Shown here: piece after piece, positions 44,019-52,980 of the stretch
How the letters are laid out: every line of letters begins with the position of its first letter
Position numbering within the stretch: position 1 is the first letter of the stretch
NCBI GenBank assembly: GCA_016124575.1
Contig: WGNM01000011.1
Span: 1-64,000 of the forward strand
Reading direction: 5' to 3'
Length of the DNA stretch: 64,000 nucleotides
Source: Cryomorphaceae bacterium
GTDB lineage: Bacteria; Bacteroidota; Bacteroidia; Flavobacteriales_D; Sanyastnellaceae
Made by a program: the position numbers and the translations under genes
Notes under the pieces: generated by a model
What the model saw: only the letters and a program-made list of their open reading frames with translations
Told to the model about the DNA's origin: nothing
Database searches by the model: none

Positions 44019-46646
44019 ATGAGATTTATTTCTACCATCCTTTTCCTTTCATTGTCGGTTTTCACCTTTGGACAACGCCAATCGCCTTTTGTACCCGGTC
44101 AAATCCTCGCTCAGGTATCCGACAGCAATCGCATCGATGATCTGATGCAAGAATTGAGCAGCGTAAACGGTGTTGAAACAGACGTTAAAGTGATGAAGTT
44201 GATCAGCAAACATGTCGACATCTGGCAATTTAGCTTCAATGCCAATGCCATCTCAAGTCGCGATATGCTCCTGGCTTTTGAAAACAATCATCTGGTGGAA
44301 GTTGCTCAGTACAACCACTATGTTACGAAACGTGAAACACCCAACGATACACAGTTTGGCAGTCAGTGGCATCACATAGATCCTCAAGACAACGACATCG
44401 ATTCTGACCTGGCATGGGACATTACCACAGGAGGAACAACAGCCTTTGGTGACGAAATCGTTGTTTGTGTAATTGAAGGTGGAAACCTCAACCACGTAGA
44501 CTTGGTAGAAAACAAGTGGTTCAATGCTCAAGAAATTCCGGATAACAACATCGATGACGATGGAAACGGTTATGTAGATGATTACGATGGTTGGAATGTC
44601 AATAGCGACGACGACAGTGGTGTGTTCAATGGCGGACACGGAACACAGGTAATGGGTATGATTGGCGCCAAAGGAAATAACAACCTTGGTGTGTCGGGTA
44701 TCAACTGGAATGTGAAAATAATGTCGGTAGCCGGCGAAAACATCGGCGATGAAGCCTCTGTTATTGCTGCCTATGAATATGCCCTCACCATGCGTGAATT
44801 GTACGATGCAACTGGTGGTACACAAGGTGCTTTTGTTGTGGCTACAAACGCTTCATGGGGTATAGACAATGGTGACGCAGCCTCTATTCCACTCTGGTGC
44901 GGCTTTTACGACACCTTGGGAGAATATGGAATTTTGAACTGTGGCGCTACTGCGAATAACAATGTGAATATCGACGTTGTAGGCGACATCCCAACAGCTT
45001 GTGGTAGCGATTACATGATCTCGGTAACAGCAACCAACTCAAGCGATGTCCGCACGTTCTCAGGATACGGCATTACAACGGTAGACTTAGGAGCTCCTGG
45101 AGAGTCGGTATGGACAACTCAAAACACGACCGCGTACGGTGCAACTTCCGGAACTTCTTTTGCCTCTCCGCTCACTGCAGGGGCTATTGCATTGATCTAC
45201 TCTACTCCTTGTCCGTCGTTCATGGCACTCGTACAAGCCGACCCTCAAGCAGGCGCAGATTACGTGCGTGAAGTGCTTTTCAATGGTGTTGACGCCGTTG
45301 CAAACCTCGCTGATGAATGTGTGACGGGCGGACGATTGAATGTAAACAACTCAATTCAATTGATCATGAATAGCTGCAGCAGCAGCGATTGTTTAGCGCC
45401 TTTCTCTATTGGGGTGTCGTCGAATAACGGCGCTTATACCATCTCTTGGAGTGCTTTGGCCGCAGCACAAAGTTTCAACTTGCAATACCGTGTGGTGGGT
45501 GCTCCGACATGGACCACCGTGAACGACCTTGTCAATACCAGTTATGTTTTAACTGATCTGGTGTGGTGTTCTGAGTACGAATTCCAACTGCAAGCAAGCT
45601 GCGCCGATAGCGACAGCGGTTGGAGCAATTCCCAAACGTTTCAAACCGACGGCTGCTGCGAAAATCCAGATGTTGAATCTTTTGTATCCTCAAACATTAC
45701 CAGCACCACCGCAACGGTCACTTGGCCTGCTGTGCTTGCTGCCAACAGCTACAACCTGGTACTCACCCCCGCCGGTGGCACTGCTCAATCCTTCAATAAC
45801 ATCGTCAACAACTCTTACGCATTCTCAAACTTAACAGAGTGTTCAGTCTATTCGTTGACTTTGCAAGTAGTATGCGATGGTGAAACATTATCGTTCACCT
45901 CACCATTTACCTTCAACACCGTTGGATGTGGTGCTTGCTCAGACCTTGAGTTCTGCGGAGTAACAGGAAATGCTGAAGATGAATGGATTGAAACCGTGCA
46001 GTTTAGCGATATGAATGCAACTACGGGCTCCAACAATGGATATGGTGACTTCACTTCAAATCCTGCATTCTCAACGGTAGTGCAGGCTGGTGAAACCTAC
46101 GCTATGACACTTACGCCCGGCTACTCTGGTTTCCAATATACGGAGTATTTCAAGGTGTGGCTAGACAGCAACCAAGACGGTACCTTTGCCGATAATGAAG
46201 TGGTTTACGATCCGGGAAGTGGCGTGAACGGCGCTACCAATGGCAATGTTACCATTCCAATGAACGCAGTGGTAGGACAATCGCGCATGCGAGTGATGAT
46301 GAAGTATGTAGGTTTCAACGGACAAGCCCCAACGCAATGTGAGGCATTGGAATTTGGTGAAACCGAAGACTATTGCATCACCGTTGAAGCTCCCGACAAT
46401 GTTTCAGAAACAACAGGCGTTGAGTGGAATATGTGGCCGAACCCTTCACAAGATCAAATCACCATTGCAGGTATTTCAGGCAATTTCGATGTTTTGATTT
46501 TCGACCTCAGTGGTCGGATGGTGCTTTCTCAGTCTGCACGCAATCAAACCACCGTGGCCACGCAACACCTCGCGTCGGGCATGTACACCGTGCAAACCAT
46601 TCAAAACGGCTCACCACTAGGGACTCAAAAACTCATCATCGAGTAA
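44019..46646 (+). CDS. subtilisin-like (S8) secreted protein with FN3, GEVED and T9SS tail
   Basis: 875 residues. A signal peptide (1-18) precedes an inhibitor-type pro-region (about 20-108) and an S8 domain (about 120-450). His207 is in NGGHGTQVMGM and Ser380 in GTSFASPLTAGA, but the Asp position reads VVCVIEGGNLNHVDL, so Glu153 replaces the catalytic Asp. Two fibronectin-III-like modules (about 465-640), a GEVED domain (about 690-795, KVWLDSNQDGTF to ETEDYCITVE) and a T9SS sorting tail (about 805-875) follow. It may be a degraded protease, a Ser-His-Glu variant, or a binding protein on a subtilisin scaffold. Confidence 0.9.
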   Translation: MRFISTILFLSLSVFTFGQRQSPFVPGQILAQVSDSNRIDDLMQELSSVNGVETDVKVMKLISKHVDIWQFSFNANAISSRDMLLAFENNHLVEVAQYNHYVTKRETPNDTQFGSQWHHIDPQDNDIDSDLAWDITTGGTTAFGDEIVVCVIEGGNLNHVDLVENKWFNAQEIPDNNIDDDGNGYVDDYDGWNVNSDDDSGVFNGGHGTQVMGMIGAKGNNNLGVSGINWNVKIMSVAGENIGDEASVIAAYEYALTMRELYDATGGTQGAFVVATNASWGIDNGDAASIPLWCGFYDTLGEYGILNCGATANNNVNIDVVGDIPTACGSDYMISVTATNSSDVRTFSGYGITTVDLGAPGESVWTTQNTTAYGATSGTSFASPLTAGAIALIYSTPCPSFMALVQADPQAGADYVREVLFNGVDAVANLADECVTGGRLNVNNSIQLIMNSCSSSDCLAPFSIGVSSNNGAYTISWSALAAAQSFNLQYRVVGAPTWTTVNDLVNTSYVLTDLVWCSEYEFQLQASCADSDSGWSNSQTFQTDGCCENPDVESFVSSNITSTTATVTWPAVLAANSYNLVLTPAGGTAQSFNNIVNNSYAFSNLTECSVYSLTLQVVCDGETLSFTSPFTFNTVGCGACSDLEFCGVTGNAEDEWIETVQFSDMNATTGSNNGYGDFTSNPAFSTVVQAGETYAMTLTPGYSGFQYTEYFKVWLDSNQDGTFADNEVVYDPGSGVNGATNGNVTIPMNAVVGQSRMRVMMKYVGFNGQAPTQCEALEFGETEDYCITVEAPDNVSETTGVEWNMWPNPSQDQITIAGISGNFDVLIFDLSGRMVLSQSARNQTTVATQHLASGMYTVQTIQNGSPLGTQKLIIE

Positions 46647-46660
46647 GGAAATAGTATTCA

Positions 46661-46700
46661 AAAAAAGCGGACGGTTTTAATCAAAACTGTCCGCTTTTTT
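46661..46700 (+). terminator. very strong hairpin terminator
   Basis: A stem of about 16 bp with one mismatch (arms 46662-46678 and 46683-46699), with A and T runs outside. It lies 14 nt after the stop of the S8 gene and can act in both directions. Confidence 0.88.
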
Positions 46701-46917
46701 GTTTGTAATATTTAATCCGCTATTGACCCACGGTTTTGATGAACGTTCACGAATAATGGACCCAAAATCCACGTAAACAGATACATTTCATATTTCCTTT
46801 ACTAAATTGTAAACATTTCCTATTTAATTTGAAAACTTCAACTAAATAGATTATATTCATTTCCTCGAAATGATGGCAAAGACTAACCGTGTAGTTGTCG
46901 ATTTTACATCTATTAGC
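46701..46917. other. AT-rich intergenic region
   Basis: About 215 bp, strongly AT-rich, between the S8 terminator and the mini-ORF. No hairpin or clear TAnnTTTG box was seen. Confidence 0.4.
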
Positions 46918-47100
46918 ATGAAATTAAAGTTGCACCTGAAAAGTTTACTGTTGTGCATTAGTGCCTGCCTTATTTCACCTTTAATTTCGCATGCGAAAAG
47001 GACGCTCAACGCACGATCGTTTACAAATGGCGCTTATATGTATCAGCTTGTTTTGGAAGGTCACATTATTGAATCAGGAAAATTCATCATTTCTCACTAA
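46918..47100 (+). pseudogene. signal peptide joined to the last segment of a T9SS sorting domain
   Basis: 60 codons from the ATG at 46918. The first 26 residues look like a signal peptide (MKLKLHLKSLLLCISACLIS, PLISHA). They are followed at once by TNGAYMYQLVLEGHIIESGK and FIISH, which is how T9SS sorting domains end. Nothing of a mature domain lies between. I read it as the two ends of a former cargo gene left after an internal deletion, although a genuine tiny T9SS peptide cannot be ruled out. The next cargo gene begins 1 nt after this stop, so the frame could act as a translated leader for it. Confidence 0.55.
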
Positions 47101-47101
47101 C

Positions 47102-48688
47102 ATGGCTACAAGGAAACTCTGGATCACCCATGTTGGAAAAACAGCACTTTTGTATCTGTTAGGTGCAATTGTGCTTTCTTCGAACGCCCAAACAACTTGG
47201 GTAAAACGATATAGTTATAGTGATACCATTACTGATTATATAAACCTTTGGTCGGTGTCTATTCTTGACGAGTCCATATTTATTATTGGAGTCGAAGATC
47301 ATGAAGACGATCCTACAGGTTGGAAACTCATGTCATACCTATTGGACTTAAATGGGGAAGTGTTGAACAATTCTCTCATTGGAGAACCCTGGGAGTCGAG
47401 AGCATCAGGCTGGGCTAATTCATGCGATATTTCTCATGAAGGGGGATTTATCAACGGGGGTGGTTTTTCCATTTGGGCCATTGATGGAGAGCCCATACCT
47501 GAAGATGAAGTGATATACATGGGCAACATTACCCACTTTTCAAGTACAGGTGAACTCGAATGGTCGCGGCTTTACGGAGATTCAATTCATTTTCACACGC
47601 TACGACAAATAAAAGCGACTTCAGATGGTGGGTATATTGCAGTTGGCCAGGCAGCTTGGGTAGATCATCACCCGCAAATTTGGGTGTTAAAGGTTAATTC
47701 TATTGGCGATGTTGAGTGGGAACAATTTTATGGCGGCAACGGACCGAATGATTACTTTGCGGGGTGGTATATTGATGAAACCTCAACCGGAGAATTTATT
47801 TTTTCTGGCTTCTACGATTGGCAGCCGTACATCACCACGGGCATTATTTACAAAATAAATGCACAGGGCAGTTTTATAACTTCTTCCAATGTTAGTTTAG
47901 GCGAAGTACCAAATGGAACGTGTTCGGGTCTGCTCATACTTGCTAATGGAGATATTATTACTTCCACATTGAAATATATCGTCAATGATAATGGGGATGA
48001 AATTCGATATACACGAATCCATCGACTGGATACTGATTTGAATAATATCTGGATCAGTAATCTTGGGGAAGAAGACTTGAGCACAGTTACTAATCATTTC
48101 ATTGAGCTTGAAGATAATTCTGTGTTAGCTGTTGGAACTATTAATACCTACGATGAATGGCCAATAAGGCACGGCCACATCACTAAATTCAATTTAGATA
48201 ATGGTGAGATTATTTGGCAACGTCTATTGAATGTTTTGGATTATGGAATGAATTACCTATTTGATGTGGAGCATAGTCCTGATGGGGGTTTTGTAGCAGC
48301 CGGGTGGTGTTTACAGGTTCCCGGTGATGAGTTTTCTGGTCAGCAAGATGCGTGGGTGGTAAAAGTAGATGAATACGGCTGCCTTGTACCAGGTTGCCAC
48401 GTAGGGGTGGTGGAGCAAGACATGCAGGTAGGCTTTAAAACCTACCCCAACCCCGCTACAGACATCATCAACATGTACCTTGAAAGCAACAAGGTGGTAA
48501 AAGGGCGGTTTGTCTTCACCAACGCCGCCGGACAACGGGTTTACGAAGGCAATGTCATAACCATAACACCAGAAAATCCTACCACCTATATGCATGTTGT
48601 ATCGCACTACCCCCGTGGGCTGTACGTACTCAGCTTTGAAAGCGATGAGGGGGTGGTGAGTGAGAAGGTGGTTTTGAGTGGTGAGTAG
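47102..48688 (+). CDS. secreted T9SS cargo, propeller-type
   Basis: 528 residues from the ATG at 47102. The frame is open upstream to 46991, but the ATG gives a proper signal peptide (MATRKLWITHVGKTALLYLL to SSNAQ). The body (about 35-430) repeats a motif of the form 'GGYIAVGQAAW...WVLKVNSIGDVEW' (also GGFVAAGWCL ... DAWVVKVDEYGC), as in the beta-propeller-like surface proteins of Bacteroidota. The tail (about 442-528, VGFKTYPNPATDIINMYLES to VSEKVVLSG) is a T9SS sorting domain. By eye the body is AT-rich while the sorting tail is clearly richer in G+C. The function is unknown. Confidence 0.82.
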   Translation: MATRKLWITHVGKTALLYLLGAIVLSSNAQTTWVKRYSYSDTITDYINLWSVSILDESIFIIGVEDHEDDPTGWKLMSYLLDLNGEVLNNSLIGEPWESRASGWANSCDISHEGGFINGGGFSIWAIDGEPIPEDEVIYMGNITHFSSTGELEWSRLYGDSIHFHTLRQIKATSDGGYIAVGQAAWVDHHPQIWVLKVNSIGDVEWEQFYGGNGPNDYFAGWYIDETSTGEFIFSGFYDWQPYITTGIIYKINAQGSFITSSNVSLGEVPNGTCSGLLILANGDIITSTLKYIVNDNGDEIRYTRIHRLDTDLNNIWISNLGEEDLSTVTNHFIELEDNSVLAVGTINTYDEWPIRHGHITKFNLDNGEIIWQRLLNVLDYGMNYLFDVEHSPDGGFVAAGWCLQVPGDEFSGQQDAWVVKVDEYGCLVPGCHVGVVEQDMQVGFKTYPNPATDIINMYLESNKVVKGRFVFTNAAGQRVYEGNVITITPENPTTYMHVVSHYPRGLYVLSFESDEGVVSEKVVLSGE

Positions 48689-48796
48689 GGCTTCGACAAG
48701 CCTAGCCACCGTCAAAAAAACAGTATTGAGAGTGAGTATTGAGACAAGAGGGTTTTTTCATTGCGTAAATGATGCATATCCCCTTCAAAATCAATC

Positions 48797-49371
48797 TTTG
48801 CGTTCTCTGCGCTAACCTTTGCGTTCTCTGCGATTCACCAGAACAATACCACCCTTTCGGATTTCAAAACCACCATCCAGGTTCGCTCCCTCGCTCTCAT
48901 TTTCATTCTCACTCTCCAAAACCCTGCATCGCTCAAGGGTTTTTCTTTGCGTTCTCTGCGATTAACCAGAACAATACCACCCTTTCGGATTTCAAAACCA
49001 ACATCCAGGTTCGCACCTTCGCTCTCATTTTCATTCTCGCTCTCCAAAACCCTATAGCTTAAGGGTTTTTCTTTGCGTTCTCTGCGCTTACCTCCGCGTT
49101 CTCTGCGATTAACTTTTTAAACACAAAAAAAAGAGAGAATACAAAGTTGGTCATGATTTCTTTTTCTAGACGCAGAGAAACCACACTCCGCAGAGCGCGC
49201 AGAGACGAAATAGTCTGCTAGCACATTTTAAAAAAAGATAGACGCAAACCATAACCACACGTTCTTTGTGATTCACCAGAACAATACCACCCCTTCGGAG
49301 TTCAAAACCAACATCAAGGTTCGCACCTTGGCTCTCATTTTCATTCTCACTCTCCTAAACCCTATCGCATT
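48797..49371. repeat. array of ~127-bp repeats with TTTGCGTTCTCTGCG units and terminator-like hairpins
   Basis: Copy 1 is at 48817-48944, copy 2 at 48945-49070 and a partial copy 3 at 49259-49371. Each starts with a TTTGCGTTCTCTGCG-like core, continues with ACCAGAACAATACCACCC, and in copies 1 and 2 ends in an AAAACCCT...AGGGTTTT hairpin followed by T. Extra short cores lie before copy 1 and after copy 2 (five good copies in all). Copy 3 is set apart by about 190 bp that hold the core in reverse orientation (49171-49204). No protein gene is supported; the open frames across the array are by-products of the repeat. Confidence 0.88.
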
Positions 49372-49392
49372 GCCGAGTTTTAACATCCAAAC

Positions 49393-52300
49393 CTACAACC
49401 CAACCTTCATCAATCGCAGTCCTTCAAAGGCTTCGCCCTGCATGAAATAGAACCCGTCTGCAAAAGCCGACAAATCAATAATCTGCGCAGGCCGCAGAGT
49501 GCTGTTGTAAACCACTGCTCCGCGTGAGTCGTAAATCGAAAAAGCTGTGCCGATAAGGGTTTCTGGGACGTTGACCCTGAACTTACCGTTGGCTGGATTT
49601 GGATACACACTTAGTTTCGCACGCTGTATATTCACCACATCAATGGATGACCATGTGGTGAGGTTCACATTGTCTAACCAGATATGATTCCCATACCCTC
49701 CAATGCTGACAAAAGCAAGCGATACACACGGTTCATTGGCGAAAGCTGCTAAATCTACTGTGTCGGTTCTCCATACCAACTCTCCATTGGTGTCGCTCCA
49801 AAACCAGGTGTAACAGTCGTCAACAGCCAACTCTTCACCAAACTTTGAATACACCGGTACCCAGTCGTCATCCGCGCCAGCGCGCGCCCAAACCTCTAAA
49901 CCGTCTATGTAATCGGCATACAGTGCATGCGCGACGTCAAAAAACATCATGGGGTCTTCCACGTCAGTAAAATCCATGGCTGGTAAAATCAAGAGGTCTG
50001 CCTCGCCCTGTGTGTCAATCCAATAATTCGGAAACTGGGCTACGCCATTGGTATCATCTGTCAACTCGAAATTATGCTCCCACGTGCCACCATGTCCTGA
50101 TGACTCTATCTTCCAATTCGCAGGGGGGAAATCGCCATTGAAATCTTCAACCAATGGCATGGCAATGGGCTCATTCACCACGCTAATCATGCCAGTCCAT
50201 GTAAAGCTGTCTGCCCCTTCTTCTGCATCTATCACGGTAAGCGTCACATCGTAAGCGCCCGGCTGAGAATAAACGGCCCAAGCCGTTTCTCCTGCCGACC
50301 CAAAACTATCAGCACCTGGAAACAACCACTCATAATTCGCACCACTGCACCGCAATACGCTGGTGTCACTAAATTTCACGGTGTCGGCATCGCAAGACAA
50401 TGCTGTATTGATGCTCAACTTATCGGCCATAAAACCGGCATAAACGCCTGATGGGTGATGAAAATCGCTTTGGTGCACTCCGCGTGATCCTGCACAACGA
50501 ATCTTGCCTTCGCAGTAATTGGGCTGCAAAAACACAACGGGTGTCTTCGCTGGCAATCCTTGGTTAAAAAGCTCCCAATCGGTCATGGTGTCGTCGTAAT
50601 AATAAACCGCACGATCGGTACCAATATACACGCCTCCATCGGTTCCGCGCTGATGCGCGATGCTGGTTACAAATTCTCCTGCAATGGTTTCAGTGGTTAA
50701 ATTCTGCCAGGTGGATCCACCATCGGTGGTGGTAAATACTTTGTTGCCGCTCTGGCTGCCAATCAAAACACACCACAAGCGATTTGGGTCGACACCATCA
50801 ACATCCAAGTAAATTGCCTTATTGGCGTTGTTACCTGAAACACTGGTAGGAATTGAAATATTTGTCCATGTCGCCCCGCCGTCATTCGTTTTCCATATCC
50901 TCCAGTTGCTGCCGCTGTTTTTGTGACTTACATAAAGGGTATTGGCGTCGCGCGGAGCAACTTTAACGGAGATAATTTTCTCACCTCCAAAGGCATGCAC
51001 TTCTTCCCACGATTGTCCGCCATTCATGGTTCTCCACAGCACGTCATCAACCGGTGAATACATGCCGTTCATGCTGCGCGGGTCCCACTCCATGTTGCCA
51101 TATTCTCCCCACCAATAGCTGGTATTGGGTCTTTTCGAGTTGTCAAATGGCAATCCGCTGATGCGGTCAAAACGGTCGGTTGTGTATTTAAAAGCTCCTC
51201 CGTCATGGTATCCGATGGTTGCATCACCTGGATTCACAAACCCTCTGAAATTGTCGCCTGCCAACTCGGCGAGCCATCCACCTGAATTTTCGTCGTCGGC
51301 CCCAAAATAATACAGATCGCCATTGCGTATGAGCGATCCGTTGTGATAGGTGCCGCCTACCATGACGTCTCCTTGCTTGAAGCCTGCCTGCCAACCCCAA
51401 AAATCAGTTCCATGAATGCCGTACATGCGGGGCTCCATGTTGTCGCCCTGGTCTGAACTGTAAAAAAGTCCTCCGTCAGATGCTACCCACATGTCGACGC
51501 CGCTCTCTGTTTGGTAGAACTTGATGTCGTGCACATCGGCATGGACATATCTTTCTTCTGTGAACTCTCCCGCCCAGGTTACCCAGTGGGCATTTAGCGA
51601 CCAGTCGCTGCCGCCATCAAGACTACGCCAAACACAAATTCCGGCACTAAAAATCCGATCTTCAATATCTGGTGAGGCGCCCAAAGCAAGGTCATAGTAG
51701 TACTGTCCGCCATCACCCTCGCCTTCTTCACTCCACCCCAAGGTGTTTGGGTTGGTGCCTATTTCCCATTGTCCGCCCGGGCCGGTGCCACAGCAGACAA
51801 ATTCAAAACTGTCGCCGCTGTCGTTGCTTTGATAAATTCCGTACAATCCGTTTCCACCGTTGGCACTGCCACTGGCTAAAACGTAAATTCTATCTGGATT
51901 AGCAGGAGTTACGGCTATCTCAACCCTTTTTTGCTCATCTCCTGCGGCGGGTGATGGCCAGTTAACTCCAGTGCCCACCAATGTCGCTCCCCCATCCTCT
52001 GATTTGCGGAAAACGGTGCCTTGACCAACCAAACCGACAAGGTAAACGAGGTCGGCATTGTTGGGGTGAAACTCTATCTCCATGAATTCTGCACTCGAAA
52101 TCGTACTCCATGAAACGCCCAGGTCGGTTGTCCGAAACAACCCGCCGTCTGTAGCCGCTAGCAAGGTAGTTGTCGACCCCGGTATGAAACGCATATCCCG
52201 CACCCACAAGTTGTTGTTCTGAAATCCGCTGTCTCCTGTCATGTCCCAGGTGACTCCACCATCGGTGGTCTTCCAAATCGTTCCGTCGCCTTCACCAAAA

Positions 52301-52875
52301 AAGGCAATCAATTCATTGGTGGGGTGCAGGGCAATGCTGTAAACACTTGTAACGGGCAACTCACGTGTCATGAGCTCCCAATGCAAGCCCTTATCGGTTG
52401 ATTTCCACAATCCCGCAGTCGCTGTTCCAGCCCAAACGATGTCGCTATTGGCCGGCGATTGCTCTACGGTGTATACGTGAACACTCCCGGGAGACTGCAC
52501 ATTGAAGTACATAGCTACTTCCGGGTCATAGTGCCACGGACCCATCTCTTCCCACGCTGCTTCACGCGCTGCTACCGCTGGATTCAAATAATATGGATCG
52601 CGAATGTCTCTTGCTTTTTTTCCCTGTCCGTTCCCCGTGAGCTGATAATTCCGCATCATCCGCTTGTAAAACTGGGTGTCTCTGTTTTTTTCAAATGGTT
52701 GGGTTGCGTAGAAGGCTTCATATGCAACTTGGACATCCGCCGGTGAGGCGCCGTTGTACATCATTTGAACCCACTGCGGACTATCAGAAGATGCAGTGTA
52801 GGGTGTTTGAGGAATTTGCTGTGCTGCAGACAAAAACGGCAGCAAAAGGCACAAAAAGAAGAGTTTTCTAGACAT
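49393..52875 (-). CDS. secreted sortilin/BNR-propeller protein with PKD domain and T9SS tail
   Basis: 1160 residues. A signal peptide (1-18) precedes a long propeller (about 130-800) with at least eight Asp-box motifs of the form S/T-x-D-x-G-x-x-W, for example STDKGLHWEL, TTDGGVTWDM and TTDGGSTWQN, as in VPS10/sortilin-like and glycosidase-type BNR proteins. A PKD domain (about 825-900, with YEWLFPGAD and PGAYDVTLTV), a jelly-roll 'choice-of-anchor' domain (about 905-1070) and a T9SS sorting tail (about 1090-1160) follow. No catalytic residues are evident. A -7-like box (TACCTTTA) is at 52891-52898 on its strand, divergent from purF. Confidence 0.9.
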   Translation of the reverse strand: MSRKLFFLCLLLPFLSAAQQIPQTPYTASSDSPQWVQMMYNGASPADVQVAYEAFYATQPFEKNRDTQFYKRMMRNYQLTGNGQGKKARDIRDPYYLNPAVAAREAAWEEMGPWHYDPEVAMYFNVQSPGSVHVYTVEQSPANSDIVWAGTATAGLWKSTDKGLHWELMTRELPVTSVYSIALHPTNELIAFFGEGDGTIWKTTDGGVTWDMTGDSGFQNNNLWVRDMRFIPGSTTTLLAATDGGLFRTTDLGVSWSTISSAEFMEIEFHPNNADLVYLVGLVGQGTVFRKSEDGGATLVGTGVNWPSPAAGDEQKRVEIAVTPANPDRIYVLASGSANGGNGLYGIYQSNDSGDSFEFVCCGTGPGGQWEIGTNPNTLGWSEEGEGDGGQYYYDLALGASPDIEDRIFSAGICVWRSLDGGSDWSLNAHWVTWAGEFTEERYVHADVHDIKFYQTESGVDMWVASDGGLFYSSDQGDNMEPRMYGIHGTDFWGWQAGFKQGDVMVGGTYHNGSLIRNGDLYYFGADDENSGGWLAELAGDNFRGFVNPGDATIGYHDGGAFKYTTDRFDRISGLPFDNSKRPNTSYWWGEYGNMEWDPRSMNGMYSPVDDVLWRTMNGGQSWEEVHAFGGEKIISVKVAPRDANTLYVSHKNSGSNWRIWKTNDGGATWTNISIPTSVSGNNANKAIYLDVDGVDPNRLWCVLIGSQSGNKVFTTTDGGSTWQNLTTETIAGEFVTSIAHQRGTDGGVYIGTDRAVYYYDDTMTDWELFNQGLPAKTPVVFLQPNYCEGKIRCAGSRGVHQSDFHHPSGVYAGFMADKLSINTALSCDADTVKFSDTSVLRCSGANYEWLFPGADSFGSAGETAWAVYSQPGAYDVTLTVIDAEEGADSFTWTGMISVVNEPIAMPLVEDFNGDFPPANWKIESSGHGGTWEHNFELTDDTNGVAQFPNYWIDTQGEADLLILPAMDFTDVEDPMMFFDVAHALYADYIDGLEVWARAGADDDWVPVYSKFGEELAVDDCYTWFWSDTNGELVWRTDTVDLAAFANEPCVSLAFVSIGGYGNHIWLDNVNLTTWSSIDVVNIQRAKLSVYPNPANGKFRVNVPETLIGTAFSIYDSRGAVVYNSTLRPAQIIDLSAFADGFYFMQGEAFEGLRLMKVGL

Positions 52876-52957
52876 GGAAACAGGTTTGTGTAAAGGTAAA
52901 AAACAAAATCCTCAGAGTGTTCACAACAGAATATTCTTTTGGACGCTGATAAAGTGT

Positions 52958-52965
52958 ACCTTTGC
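52958..52965 (+). promoter_or_regulatory. -7 box of purF
   Basis: TACCTTTG, 15 nt before the ATG at 52981. A TTTG at 52939-52942 is nearer than the usual -33 distance. Confidence 0.6.
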
Positions 52966-52980
52966 GCCTCATTACCCTCC

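Noticed and set aside
48769-49062. 97-codon open frame rich in LCVLC-type sequence
   Set aside because: It is produced by the repeat array; the similar frame at 49268-49450 arises from copy 3. No coding signal apart from the repeat.
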